Shown here piece after piece: positions 22,954 through 35,090 of a stretch of 64,000 nucleotides of DNA. Under the pieces are notes generated by a model. That model searched no databases. It saw only the letters and a list, made by a program, of their open reading frames with translations, and was not told where the DNA came from. The position numbers were made by a program, and so were the translations under genes. How positions within the stretch are numbered: position 1 is the first letter of the stretch; each line of letters begins with the position of its first letter. Where the stretch lies: the NCBI GenBank assembly GCA_035578155.1, contig JAPWDM010000011.1, positions 21,986,375 through 22,050,374 on the forward strand, in the 5' to 3' direction. The DNA is from Brachynemurus nebulosus (Eukaryota > Arthropoda > Insecta > Neuroptera > Myrmeleontidae).

Positions 22954-23987
22954 AATTTCAACCCTCCGAATCTAACAGTTTATGAATACACAAACAGACA
23001 AAAATTTTCCAAAAAAATTTTTTTTTACGAAATTACTGAGCCGATTTATTTGAGTTTAATATATATTGTGTACCCATCTTAGGCAAAGTAATAAAAAAAA
23101 AATTAACGTTATATCCCTTTCTTATACTAATTTTTTTAAATTTTTAAATTTAAGTAAATTTTTTTTTTTTGGCACTTTATTACGCGTTAGCGACACCCAC
23201 CATTTTTTGTTCAATAATATGTCTCTTAGTACTCTATAACATATATTTTTATGGAAAAATTTTAGTTGGTAGAACATAGTAATATTTCAATACAAATGCA
23301 TACCATGTTAGGTACTACATATATTACGTATGTATAAAAAGGGCTATAAAGTAAAATATCTACCCTATTTCTAAAATAATACAATTACATACGTTCATAA
23401 CTACGATAAACTAGTTTAAATTTACTCAAGTCCAACATTACCTGATCCAAGTTAAAACATATTATTTATAACAAGTCAATAAATAAATTTTTTTAGACCG
23501 TCACAGGAACTCCAAGAACTGCAACTCAGGGGGGAAGAGAACATTTTATTGCACTCCTCAGAGTTCTACTGTGTTTTAGAAATCAGGCAGATGCTTTACT
23601 TTATGGTCCTTTTTATACATAAGTAATATATGTAGTACCGAACATGACATGCATTTATACTGAAATATTACTATGTTCTACCAACTAAAATTTTTCCGTA
23701 AAAATATATGTTATAGAGTACTAAGAGACATATTATCGAACAAAAAATGGTGGGTGTCGCTAACGCGTAAGTGCCAAAAAAAAATTTACTTAAATTTAAA
23801 AAATTAAAAAAATTAGTATAAGAAAGGGATATAACGTTAATTTTTTTTTTTATTACTTTGTTTAGGGTGGGTACACAATATATATTAAACTCAAATAAAT
23901 CGGCTTAGTAATTTCATAAAAAAAATTTTTTTTTGAAAATTTTTGTCTGTGTATTCATAAACTATTAGCCTCAGAGGGTTGAAATTT
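22954..23987. mobile_element. Large foldback with about 400-bp arms
   Basis: Arms 22954-23354 and 23593-23987 are inverted copies with scattered changes. Shared blocks include TTTATGAATACACA, CGACACCCACCATTTTTTG and ACATATTACTATGTTCTACC-type stretches on opposite strands. The spacer of about 240 bp has no gene. The outer ends read AAATTTCAACCCTC and GAGGGTTGAAATTT, a phrase also found in module A at 49-52 kb. Confidence 0.7.
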
Positions 23988-24170
23988 GGCAGGAATGTAT
24001 TTGGGGCTAAGAAGTATTATTTCCTATAAAAACAATCAATTTTGCGTCAAGGGCCGTTTTCCCTATCTTACCCGGCTATGCCCTTTTGAATAAAAGTCAC
24101 AATTACTTCGTTAATTTTCATATTGTCAAATATAACCATTTTATTTTACTTTCTAGTTAAACTAAAGATT

Positions 24171-24340
24171 AACGGTTCCCAAACCTTTTGGTTCGCGACC
24201 CCCTTTTACACTTAAAAACTTCACACACCCCCCTCAAATGTGTAGAAATATATAGAAAAAGGATATGTGATCTGTAATGAATTACTTCTGCTATATTCCA
24301 AATATTTTTCACGACCACCACTTTAAAAATCACAGCTATG
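24171..24340. mobile_element. Possible short hAT-type MITE
   Basis: The left end GGTTCCCAAACCTTTTGGTT, followed by CGCGACCCCC, looks like the terminal repeats of Charlie-type hAT elements. The right end (CGACCACCACTTTAAAAATC) is a poorer partner, and no 8-bp duplication is visible. Confidence 0.35.
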
Positions 24341-25307
24341 GATGATTCTAGTCTCTGTTTATGCAATCAAAAAAAAAAAAAAAAAAAAAAACTGAATGCT
24401 TTTTCCAAGTCCTCAGCGTAAGTGTAGAAAATTGTAACTAGTGGTGAGCCCAAAGTGTGCCCGACACGGCTTAAGACATGTAGTCAGTCGGTGTCCGTCA
24501 CCGAACACACAGTGCATTGTAATACATTGTTAGTCATTGTTACTTGAATTGGATAGGTTAGTCTGTCCCATAATAGGTGTTTTGTAGTAGTGTGTGTGAA
24601 TACGCATACTACTACAAAACACCAAACCAACACCATTGCAAACAGTGTGTACGTACACAACATAGTGGGAAGATTTTACGTCACCCACTGGCGACAAGTG
24701 GAACAGTTTGATAGACATTCTACTTTGGTCCCTTGGCTTTTTCTTTCTTTACATGAATATTAAAATGCTGTAATTTTTTTAATGTTTTCGAGATACCGAA
24801 AAGTAACCAAATATAGTATAAAGTATAAAGTAACCAAGTATTTGCAAATATCATTTTTCGTCATAAAATTTCCGTTACTTTTTAAATTTTCTATATAAGT
24901 AAACTTAACGCATCAAATTTTACTTAAAAGGTACGTGACACCAAGAGATACAAAATCTTTTAAAAAGAAATAAATAAATAAGAGCCCTATATAAAAATAT
25001 GAACTAAGTAGGGTCATACTAACAAATTTTTAGAATAGATGTTACAACGTTGTTTTACACGGAGAAATTCAAGTGTTCATAGACCAACTATTCAAAGGTT
25101 AATATTAATTTATAAGTAAAAATTAGAGTGCCAGCACTAAAAAAAGAATATGTTTCTTTTTAGTGCTGGTATTCTAACCTATACTGTGTAAATCAATGAT
25201 AATCTTAAAATATTCAGTCTGTGATCACTACACATTAAATATTCTATTTTTTTCTCCGTATATGTGAAAAATGCTTAAACTGTTTACAAAAATCAGCCAC
25301 CTGTATT
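24341..25307. other. Intergenic DNA with one strong hairpin
   Basis: An A run follows 24368. Otherwise no gene is recognisable; the hairpin at 24576-24623 is listed separately. Confidence 0.5.
24576..24623. other. 19-bp stem, 10-base loop hairpin
   Basis: GGTGTTTTGTAGTAGTGTG and CATACTACTACAAAACACC pair along 19 positions with one G-U pair. It has a simple small-RNA-precursor geometry but is shorter than most insect pre-miRNAs; a palindromic scar is equally possible. Confidence 0.4.
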
Positions 25308-25315
25308 CTTATAAT

Positions 25316-26263
25316 TAGAAGAGCGGAATTATATGCACAAAAATACTGTAAAATATGCAATATAATGTGCACGATTTTATGGTAATATATGCACCATTTT
25401 TTTCAAAATATGCACAAATATGCGGTAATAAATGTAAAAATAAGGCCTAATAATTTTGATGTAAAATAACAAAAATAGAATTTTTTTAAAATCTAAAACA
25501 GAAATAAAAGCATAGGCACCGTGAAAATGCGGCCCCTGCCTTTTGCTTAAAAAGAAAAATCGTAACTCCTACTTAAAAAAAAAATAACTGACGAGCAAAA
25601 AAAAAAAACGAACGCCCAGATACGCCTAGTGGGTAATCCGGCCCTGCTTACAGGTTTTCCACAAACTTTACAGAAAGCAGTGTTATTTCTTGTATCAAAT
25701 TGAAGTTCTGGGATAGATTTTATCGAAAACTGAATTAATGACACCTTTATTTTTGGGATTCTAGATAATTTTTTTGCAAGCTCCGTTACAAAACGTTACA
25801 AACGTTTTCTTCACGAACAAAAGCAATATTAACGTTTTTGTTTCCAATTTTTTTCTATTTTTAAATGTTTTTGGCATTAACACGTTCATTGCCAAGCTAA
25901 AAATATAGACTTTTTGAGATGGCCAAATATTTTATGATAAATTTCTTTCTTGCGCACCAAAACTTGCGGAGTACTACCTAAATATTTACATACTTTTTAA
26001 AAAATAGGAAAGCATAATTCTATGTTTTGTTAAGGAAATTTGTATCTCTTTTGTGAAAAGTGCTAAATTTGGTGAAAATATGCATATTTATGCAAAAAAC
26101 TTGAAAATATGCAGAATTTTGTCAAATATGCAAAATCTGCAAAATATGCAAATTTTAAATAGTCTTAATCAATTCGAAAAGTGGAGATTCGGATACATCC
26201 GAAGTTTTATTGATATATGACCAGAATTCATCGATATGCAAAATATGGAAATTCCGCTCTCTA
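25316..26263 (-). mobile_element. Non-autonomous hAT transposon
   Basis: 948 bp flanked by an 8-bp duplication CTTATAAT (25308-25315 and 26264-26271), which is the hAT signature. The ends TAGAAGAGCGGAATT and AATT...CCGCTCTCTA form short imperfect inverted repeats. The subterminal regions carry more than ten TATGCA motifs in both orientations, as expected for transposase binding. A remnant of the zinc-finger part of a transposase lies inside. Confidence 0.8.
25547..25744 (-). pseudogene. hAT transposase N-terminal remnant with BED-like finger
   Basis: The minus-strand frame begins with a stretch containing LQFDTRNNTAFCKVCGKPV. The CxxC after a short beta-hairpin is the first half of a BED-type zinc finger, as in the N terminus of hAT transposases. 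The second half (H...H) and the catalytic domain are missing. Confidence 0.6.
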
Positions 26264-26271
26264 CTTATAAT

Positions 26272-29200
26272 TCTTATAATTGCTTCAATTAATTATTGCC
26301 TCCTCGAAAGTCAATTTTCCATATCGTCACTGTTTATTATGATGCTATTGAAATGCAACCAACACCAACAACAATAATAGCACGTCTCATAATAATAAAC
26401 TTTTTCCTGCAACATTCATTAGCAAGCGCGAACCTTTTGTGTTTATTTCAAAGTATGTAGAACTTTTTGAAAATATGAAAAGTATAAATATAGAAACTTA
26501 GTTGAATTCAAGCAACACACATTCACACATACATACACATACCATCGTTTAAAGTTCATTTTATGTAAACAGGCACAGACGTTATAAATGATATATTTCA
26601 TAAAATTAATTTTATATCTAATTAGTAAATATCATAATTATGATAAATGGTCTTAAGTTAATTAATTAAATCAATTAAAATAAATATGTTGCAAGCGTCA
26701 TTTGTAAACTAAAAAGAAATTCTAAGTAGTTTTTGTAAAGAAATAGGAAAGTTAGAATTTATTTTAAAATATATTTTATAAATGATAAATAGTATATCAT
26801 ATGGTAACATTTTCTCTATCAAAGACACATTTCATGGATAATAAATTTTGTATTTGATTTATTAATTAATTTTCCTAACTACATATAAAAAAATTTAGCA
26901 AACATTTAATTTTTACAGTACCTATTTAATGATTCAAACATTGAAGGACACGGGAGATTTCATAGTCAGTAGCCAAAATTTTTCACGATCTATGCCGTCA
27001 CATAGCTAATTGTTTGAGTGCGCATGATCGAAGTGTACTTCATAAAATGCAACCAACAGGCAGCGAACCAAGTTCCTGATTGCATCCAAGAAAAAATAAT
27101 AAAATGTTTGTTTACAAATTTTGAATCTTTCATCCCCTTTCTTTTACATACTTTGTGTCTTTCTCATTATTCTATAGAATTTTCTGAAACATTGTTTACA
27201 ATTAATAAGTAAATAAAAACTAGTAGCAAAACAGAATTTTCGTAATATCACTATTAAGAGCGCCGTAACATAATATAATTTTGTTAAGAAATTTGTATCG
27301 ACATATTTGAATTGTGGAAATTAAGTAGAGGCGCATCGAATCCCCGTTATCTGTGGTCTATTTATTATTAACATCTCTTTGATATCTGCCCGTTCAAAAA
27401 AATTGTGTTTGGCTCCTAGCAATTGGAAAATTGTGCATTGCGGTTACGCCGACACCAGCAAGCAGTTACATTAGACACCCAGAAACCATTAAATTTAAAT
27501 ACTTCACGCTCTTTATTCTAATGCAATAACTTTCAAACGTCTGCTCCAAACACAATATCGTAGAAGTATCCCGCCCATGATAATGCTCCTATACCTTTTA
27601 AAATTAAAATTTATCGTAATTTTCCCTACATGTTCGTAGATAATATGTACAGTCAGACATGAACTGAACAAATCTACAGTTTATTTATTATATTGTGGAC
27701 ATTAATGAAAGTAATTATCAGATTCAGTAGCTATCTACCGAGCGAGTCTCCTCCATATTTGTTTATTTCTAAATTACAGAATGCATTATAATAAAATATA
27801 TTTTAATGAGGTGGAGCATGCACAGTTTCCATCTGTTTCCATTGCAATTAAAATAATAGTGTCATGTTCTTCAAAGGAAATTGTACATAATATATCTCTA
27901 ATAACAACCATATAAAATTTAAATGCTGCTCGTATTGTTTATATAATAATCATGTTTTTAAGTTGGTAGCAATGAGATAGACGCACACATAATTGTATTG
28001 CTGTACAGTGGATCAGCAAAAATCCGTGAACACATATAGAATTAATCAGATTCACAAAAAAAGAATCTAAATATTGTTCAGGTGGAACATCACTAAATTA
28101 TTCCAAATAATTCTAAAATCTACCTTTCTTGAACATCTCGTTGACTATAAGTGTGAAACTGATTAACTAACTTAGAGGGCAAAGTAGTGACGGTCGCTAA
28201 TATTCAAACTTCCTTTCAAAATGTGCTGAATAATTTTTAAATAAAATATTTGTGTCTGGTATTTCTATTTATTGAAGTCGTAAAAAAAAGAAACAATAAG
28301 GAACCAAAAAAACTACGCAAAATGTTTTTTTAAAATTTCATTATAAATAACGAAACCTTAAAAATTTTAAATAGGTACAAAAGTTATAACAAAAATTAGT
28401 ACAAATATTTGAGGAACATATAAAATTCAACAATACATGCCAATAATTTTTATTAAAAGAATATAATTTCAGCTTTAACTAATTCAGCAAATATATTACA
28501 TTAATACCAAATATATAATAATTTTTAAACACCAAATATATAATAATTTTTATTAAAAGAATATACTTCAGCTTTAACTGATTCACCAAAAATACCTCTG
28601 AAACTTTAAGACCTGTCCCACACTTAGTTGGTACTCTCGGTCCGATACGCTCTTGGTTCACTCTCGATTAAGCATTCCAGTATTAATAAATAATTTTTGA
28701 ATAGATATATACCTACCTATTATTTTTTAGTATTTAATATGCCAAACATGCAGGTTTGTGAAATACAGATTTAAAAAAATTACTTTCAGTAACAAGCATC
28801 TAATGAGGTTATTTCACCTTCATAAAGTTAGCCGTCCCCAAAACAAAAATTTTAGAAATCTCCAACAACAACTAGATTAAAAAATTGTGCTAATAAAAAA
28901 TAGGTGTTCTAATGGCCTCCAGAAAGCATGAAAAACAAAAGGAACGACTAGTTTCACGTAAACTTAATCGTCCAATAAGCTAAGAAAAACGTTTTTAATA
29001 ACTTAAAGTTATGCATTTGAATAGAAAAATATAAAACTTCTATCTAACGTTCCCAGCGTTCCCACTAGAAATATGATAATAAAATACAATAAGAACATTG
29101 TACACAGCGCTCCCACTCTGTTGAACTTCATATGTTTATTATGTAACTGAACAGAAAAACATCTCATATCTTTGTAACGTCCGTAGCACTCCCAGTGATA

Positions 29201-29584
29201 TCAATGATATATGTGTAAATAACGTTAGAAACTTCATACACAGCGCTTAGGTATTATTTAAGAAACCCGCCATTATTTAAGAAGCAATCCTCACTTAATG
29301 GAAAAACAAATACTTTCTTCTGAAGACTAAATAAAAAAATCCTATTTTAATAAAAATGCTTTTTAGAAACATTTGAAAAGTAATATCAACAATTGAATAA
29401 TATGTATTTAATTTGCGGTACATTTTCAGTGATATCACAGCATTTTTGAAATAGTATGTTATAAAATTTTATCATTGTAATGAAAGAAAATCATTCTAAT
29501 GGCACATAAGATATCAGAAATATATTTTTTTGTAATGCTAATTTTCACTTGAATATCAAAAAATCGTAGTAATTTATCGTCACC
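26272..29584. other. AT-rich intergenic DNA, no gene seen
   Basis: No recognisable exon or RNA gene. A diverged local duplication at about 28446-28600 (TTTTATTAAAAGAATATA...CAGCTTTAACT twice, about 101 bp apart, and ACCAAATATATAATAATTTT twice) is the only structure noted. Confidence 0.5.
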
Positions 29585-30325
29585 TACTGTAAAACCGTCT
29601 TAACTCGGTCACTTTTTTAATATTTTTAGTTATAACTCCTTTCTGTTGTTGAATACATCAATAAATACGTTTTTATCTCATAAAGTATGTTTCCTTTATT
29701 ATATCCCTGAACCTTTAACCTATATGTGTATGTAAATAAAAATAATAAAAAAAGAAATAAAAGTGACCGAGTCAACATGGTAAAACATTGTTGAGTCGGT
29801 CACCAACTTAAATTACATTACAACGTCGAAACTAACCTTTTTAGTCCGAATTCGGGTACATATTTAGACACCAGAGCTTGTTTACAACAGTTGGTTATTG
29901 AAAAATGAGAGTGACCGAGTCAACAATAAAATTTGTTTACGCCGAATATTTTTTTTGTTGTTAAGGATACGATTATACACCTATCGAAACATCGATGCTG
30001 ATTAAATTTAAAATCGTATAAATGTAGAATCGAATAACCGTCTCCTTTCGATTTATTATTCAGTGTCCAATTATGTATGCCTTAACCAGACAAAAATATT
30101 TCGTCGCTGTTTTTAGGTTATTTGGTCAACCTGGTATTATATTTTAGACAAACCAATCAGAGTTGAAAGATATTTACAGCTGCTTAGAGTATTTATAAAC
30201 GATGAAAACGAGACCATTTGTGAAAGGTTAGGTTGTCTGGTGTCTTAATAACAAATGTTTTTACCAATCGCGACATGGGTGACCGAGTCAACAACCCCAG
30301 ACCGAGCCAAGATCGTTTTACGGTA
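29585..30325. mobile_element. DNA transposon/MITE with subterminal GTGACCGAGTCAACA repeats
   Basis: The ends TACTGTAAAACCGTCTTAAC and its counterpart near 30300-30325 form a 26-bp imperfect inverted repeat. TA at each outer end may be a target duplication. The motif TGACCGAGTCAACA occurs at about 29765, 29912 and 30281, and inverted or shortened at 29600, 29792 and 30300. There is no coding capacity. Such repeats usually bind the transposase; here the terminal repeat itself includes the motif. Confidence 0.6.
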
Positions 30326-30645
30326 CTTCTATACATCGATTCACACGCTTATCTATTAAATTCTTTTTCACTTCTATTAATTCCATCGAATAAATCCAGT
30401 TAAATTTTATTTTGCATTTAATATTAAATTGTACACTTATTTTTTCTAGTAAGTGTCCATACATTTTACGTCATGTGTTTTTCCCCTTAATGTATAATAC
30501 AAATACATAACGCCAACATATAAATACATATATACGTAACTCTGCATATCTACATTTAATTAATATTACGCTTTGTTTTAAACATACATAGTTTTCATAC
30601 TTTATAGGGAAATTATTGTACAAAATTATCATATAGTTAACTTCA

Positions 30646-30723
<78 letters not shown>

Positions 30724-30991
30724 ATGTATCTAGTAATGAGTACAATTTCACGGGATATTTTAGAAAATTTGTTGTTAATTAAGATAGTTAATAAAATATT
30801 TCTATCGATATTTTAGTTTCTTCAAAAGGTTATGTTCTGACATACACATATTTAATATTTGCTGGGTAACTAATTTAAATACCAAACATATTTAGATTGA
30901 TTTTTTTTCGCTAAGATAAAATTGATTCAAATTTTATACATTATTATAATTCCATAGTTTAATTTCAACAATTTCTCATTTTCTTAGAATA
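30326..30991. other. Intergenic DNA with microsatellite
   Basis: Only the TA/GT microsatellite at 30647-30723 stands out. Confidence 0.5.
30647..30723. repeat. (TA)n(GT)n microsatellite
   Basis: About 32 TA units followed by six GT units. Confidence 0.95.
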
Positions 30992-31559
30992 ATATCTGTG
31001 GCCACAAGCCAAAGTATCTTAAGTCAATTTAAGGGGAACCACTAGTGTGATCGCCTGAAAAAAGGTGAGTTGATATACATATAATAAAATTTTTGGACCA
31101 AAAAATTGAAAATTCAGTGAGTTATTCGCGATCTCCCAAGGCTCTAAAAAAAGTCCCTCCACTGCTGCAGTGTTAGCGACCTTCACAGTGCCAGTGTCTA
31201 GCTGCTCCACAACATGTGACTGACCGCCACGTCCAGAAACTCCCGAATTATCAACCTTCATATATTTCTCAGTACCTCAAAGTTAACAATGAAAATTAGA
31301 ATCCATTCTTTAGATGACTGTAATTCAAAAACTATTTGAGATACGCACTTAAAATTTTAGTATATCATTTTTAAAGGTATAGGCTATCGAAACATGCAAA
31401 ATAAAATTTGCCAATTTTTTCAAAATGTCAGGAAAAAATTTACAACAGAAAAACAGTAGTTTAAGTTATTTTTTTAGAGCCCGTATCAAACGTAAAAACT
31501 CGACTTCTGAAAAATAAAAATTTTAGACTTAAGATACTTTGGCTTGTGGCCACAGATAT
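30992..31559. mobile_element. MITE with 33-bp perfect terminal inverted repeats
   Basis: ATCTGTGGCCACAAGCCAAA and the following 13 bases are exactly mirrored at the right end. The interior is largely taken up by a copy of the TTAA-flanked family that also occurs at 53080-54008. It has no coding capacity of its own. Confidence 0.7.
31033..31434 (-). mobile_element. TTAA-type MITE (GGGGGACCACTAGTGTGAC family), deleted copy
   Basis: Preceded by TTAA (31029-31032). It matches the reverse complement of 53080-54008 at both ends but lacks its middle, and has lost the other terminal repeat near AAAATGTCA. It lies inside the MITE at 30992-31559. Confidence 0.6.
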
Positions 31560-33457
31560 ATTTACCCGCTGACTTACATATCAAAAATCGATTTCTAAAA
31601 AATTCGTACAAAACAGAATGTTAGCTTTACTAATTAGCAACTGTAGTTGTACTGCGTTATACGATTTACGATTTTTTTTGTTTCTATAGAGGCGTCTTGC
31701 AGCATCAATGACCGTGAACCGGTTAAATTTAATTACAAACAGCTGCTAATTACAAATGCTTCGTAAAAAGTAGCACTATCAAAGTAATATCTATTTGTAC
31801 AAAATTATTTACAGTTTTTAATTACTTATTTCTGACTGTATTAATCAGTACATAATGAGTAGTATATCCTGATCAAAATAAATGATTTGAGACATTACTA
31901 TACGTATAAAACTACAACTATTTACAAAGTAGATAAAAGCAATTAGATAAATTCAACCATAAAAAGATATTTAAATCTGTAAAAAATATATTTTTACGAG
32001 TCATATTTTTAATGAAACTTCTCGTTTAAAAACTAAACTTTTATTTGACTATTAAACAAAGTCAAATGACTACAAATTATTATTTAATTGTAAAAACAAA
32101 TTAATGAAATCGGCAAGCAACGAGCGTAAAGAATTTATTGCAAATTATAAAAGATAAGCGAAAACTTTTTTTTTATTAAACATTCGCTGTTATTACTTTC
32201 TATACAGCGCATAAAAATTTAAGATACATACAACGTTCTTCATATTATGAATTTGTACAGTAATATACAAAATGATTGAAACATTCTAAAATCATTTTTC
32301 CATCAATGTTGCCACTAGTAGTGAAATTTGTGTAACAATTAGTGAAAGTTTTAAATGTAGACTCCCATTTATATAATAATATTATTCCAAAAATATAAGT
32401 TTGGGTCATAGCTTAAAACTAAAGAGCTATGAAACTCCTGGCTATAGAAATCGATTTCCCCTAACGATATCTGCAACTGCTACTTGAACAATTTTTTTAT
32501 TAAGTAAATATTTTAACCATATTTTTTATATAACTGTATTTTTTTGTACATTTTTTTTATTTTTTAGAAAAGCCCCTTAGGAATTTCTGTCTCTGATCAG
32601 TGATCACCAGAAGGATCGCTCAGAAAAATCTGAAAAAATTCATGAACATTAAAAATTAGGTGTAGATTGAACAAAAATTATTAGAACTGAATTTTCTTAC
32701 GTAATTTCTTTAGTTACAGACTTGATATCAAAAAGCTTGATGACACATTTTGCTTTAATCAAGATGTTGTTAGTCACTAATTACATTAATGTTATGTTAA
32801 ATGGGTATTTTTGTGATCTTTCTGTTAAATGTAAATAGAGGAAGATCAGGATACGATCGTTTTAAAATGGAGAATTGCAGTTTATTTCAGGAATAAAATT
32901 TATTCATCAGAAGAAATATTCTGTCTACCTTTATATGGAATCGCATCAAATCCATAACAAATATTACGCAAGTACAACTTGTACCTGACGACTTATTTAT
33001 AACGATAACTGTAACTTATTATCAATGTGCATAATAAAAAAATTAATGAAAAAGAATACGAAACTTTAATAATATATATAGGTACCTACATATATTTGTA
33101 TATCCAGAAAGAAATCTATGTGCTGTTTAATGAACTGTGCTTTTAATTTAGAATATTTACAATAAAATTCTTCAATTTTCCTCTCGAAGTTTTCAATTTT
33201 TTTCTTTAACATTTTTGTTTTCATTTTCGTATTATTAAGTAGAAGTGAATAATGTACTTTTGTATTTTTCTTATTCGGTTAATGTTTCTCATTGTAAAAA
33301 TCTTCAATCGTTACACCCTCATAGTTCCTATATCTTTCGCGGTCTATGTACATGAAATTTTGCATGTACATACTGCTGGTGTTAATCTCAGGTTAATATA
33401 TAGAAACCTTAGTAACACTAAAAAGAATAAGTGTCGAATGTCAAAAGATAAATTATA
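31560..33457. other. AT-rich intergenic DNA, no gene seen
   Basis: No recognisable gene. The 78-codon frame at 33252-33488 overlaps the repeat that follows and has no domain. Confidence 0.5.
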
Positions 33458-33668
33458 TTTAATTTCAAATATTATCGAGTGCTTGTGAAACATTACTATT
33501 TTATATTACCATTACATAACTTTTGTTTGCATTTAAACACACGCAGTAGTCATATGTTCACTTATCGTTCAGTTAAACTGAAATTTTAAGCTTTCGAGAG
33601 ATACCGGGAGATCCTGGGTTCGATTCCCAGCCGATCCGGATAATTTTTTCAGTCACTGTGATTTTTAA
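33458..33668 (+). mobile_element. tRNA-like repeat family, copy 1 (partial)
   Basis: Starts with TTTCAAATATTATCGAGTGC...GTGAAACATTA, the arm block shared with 36660-36715 and 62385-62440. It ends with a T-arm-like block (CTGGGTTCGATTCCCAG, perfect 5-bp stem) and CCGATCC, followed by GATAATTTTTTCA. The 5' half of the tRNA-like part is not recognisable. Confidence 0.6.
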
Positions 33669-33803
33669 TTTAAATTACACTTTAAAAAAATTAAACAACA
33701 ATTTGATATATTTGGCTTGTTGCTCTGCTTTAAATTATAATCAAATGCAGGGACAAATCCAACCAGAAAATTTGGAGAATCGCAGAGGTTTTTTAACATC
33801 TTT

Positions 33804-34053
33804 TTTTTTTTTTTTATATTGTTTAGATGCGCCACAACTAAGGTGATATGCATCGTTTTTGGTATATGTTGTACTATTGCTTTTGGTGTTGATGTGCTAT
33901 AGATGATTGGTGCGGTATGGTAGTAAATTATTGACAACAACACATGGCGTTCCGTAACTGGTCACCCACGAAAGTACTTACCATGCCCGATGTTGCTTAA
34001 CTTCGGTGATCGAACGAGAACCGCTGTTTTCAACATGGTATGGTCGTTGTCTA
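33804..34053 (-). mobile_element. 5S rRNA-derived retroposon (SINE3-like)
   Basis: On the minus strand: a full 5S-like head (34051-33933), a 117-bp unrelated body, and a 15-base poly(A) (33815-33801). AACATCTTT occurs on both sides (33795-33803 and 34054-34062) as a target duplication. The structure is that of an LINE-mobilised, pol III-transcribed SINE with a 5S promoter, or a single 5S transcript that read through and was retroposed. Confidence 0.72.
33933..34051 (-). rRNA. 5S rRNA-like sequence, probably pseudogene
   Basis: 119 nt, the normal 5S length. The two ends pair as helix I (GACAACGAC with GTTGTTGTC). The internal control region block GATCACCGAAGTTAAGCA and TACCATGTTG are recognisable. 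Several positions differ from usual insect 5S, and it sits in a retroposed unit rather than a tandem array, so I regard it as a derived copy, not a working rRNA gene. Confidence 0.7.
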
Positions 34054-34227
34054 AACATCTTTGTTGACGCTGTCAGTGCGACAAAATACTCCCAAATTTC
34101 TCATCATAAATACGTAAAATTTAAAATCTCTATTAAATAATTACCCATTGATAGATTATTCTGTTCTGATCTGTACAAACCGTACAACTACGATTCATTC
34201 AATACAAAGAGAAAAGAGAAACTCAAA

Positions 34228-34228
<1 letters not shown>

Positions 34229-34290
<62 letters not shown>
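34229..34290. repeat. (TA)n microsatellite
   Basis: 31 TA units. Confidence 0.95.
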
Positions 34291-34294
<4 letters not shown>

Positions 34295-34944
34295 TTCAGG
34301 ATCAAAGTTTCACAGGTAAATTTTATTAGCTTTTGATATATTAGGACTATATATACAAAACTAAGCCACGTAACAACTAGAGATACCCTTATCAAATATT
34401 GCATCGTGAAAATTGAAGCTGGATAGACGGTCTATTTTATCTCAAACAATAGACTTGAAAATGAACTCACCATAATCTATAATATGTACAGTAAGCAACA
34501 AAAGCATTCGGTCAGAAACATTACTACATTAGTTCTCTTACATAGAATGTCAACAACTACTTTGAGTGGTTCTTCTTCTCCAATCAAAATATATAAAGCT
34601 GTAAAAAAGAAAATTGAGTGGACTCACTCATGAGCCGTAGGGGTTTACGTGAAGATGTTATGATAATCTTTCATACTCTTACGAATCAAAATTACCTCAC
34701 TGCGAGAGGCTAGTAAGGATGGCAAAATCGGTTCCGATTCTACTCGAGAATCGATTCTTTTTGTAAAAGAATCGATTATTAAGAATCGACTTTTGACTTT
34801 TCCAAATCGATCAAGAATCGATTCTTAATCTCTTCGTAGCCTCAGGCAACGAGCCCGCTGTGCTTAATAATAATTAGATTCGACTCAATTCCTAACCCTC
34901 TTCTCTCTTCGTCACTCACTACTAAACTTTTTGTATCTACCTAG

Positions 34945-35090
34945 ATCCGTACTTTTTTCTGATACTCGTTCTGATTCTCGTTTACTCTGAAATTCGAAGC
35001 ACATTTTGTTTTTAAATATACTAACATTATTATAAAATTTTAATTTTTCAACTTTGAAATTTTAATAAAATGTTAATTATTATTGTTGAA
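34945..35090 (+). repeat. Dispersed repeat pair, copy a
   Basis: ATCCGTACTTTTTTCTGATA through TTTAATAAAATGTTAATTATT matches 37098-37232 with moderate divergence. Both end with an AATAAA-like signal, so this may be the 3' end of a transposed transcript or transposon. Confidence 0.45.

Noticed and set aside
25308..26271. Short TSD alternatives for the hAT element
   Set aside because: A 9-base match CTTATAATT exists on both sides, but only the 8-base CTTATAAT directly abuts plausible ends on both sides.
33933..34051. A functional 5S rRNA gene
   Set aside because: It sits in a poly(A)-tailed unit with a target duplication, has several substitutions, and is not in an array.
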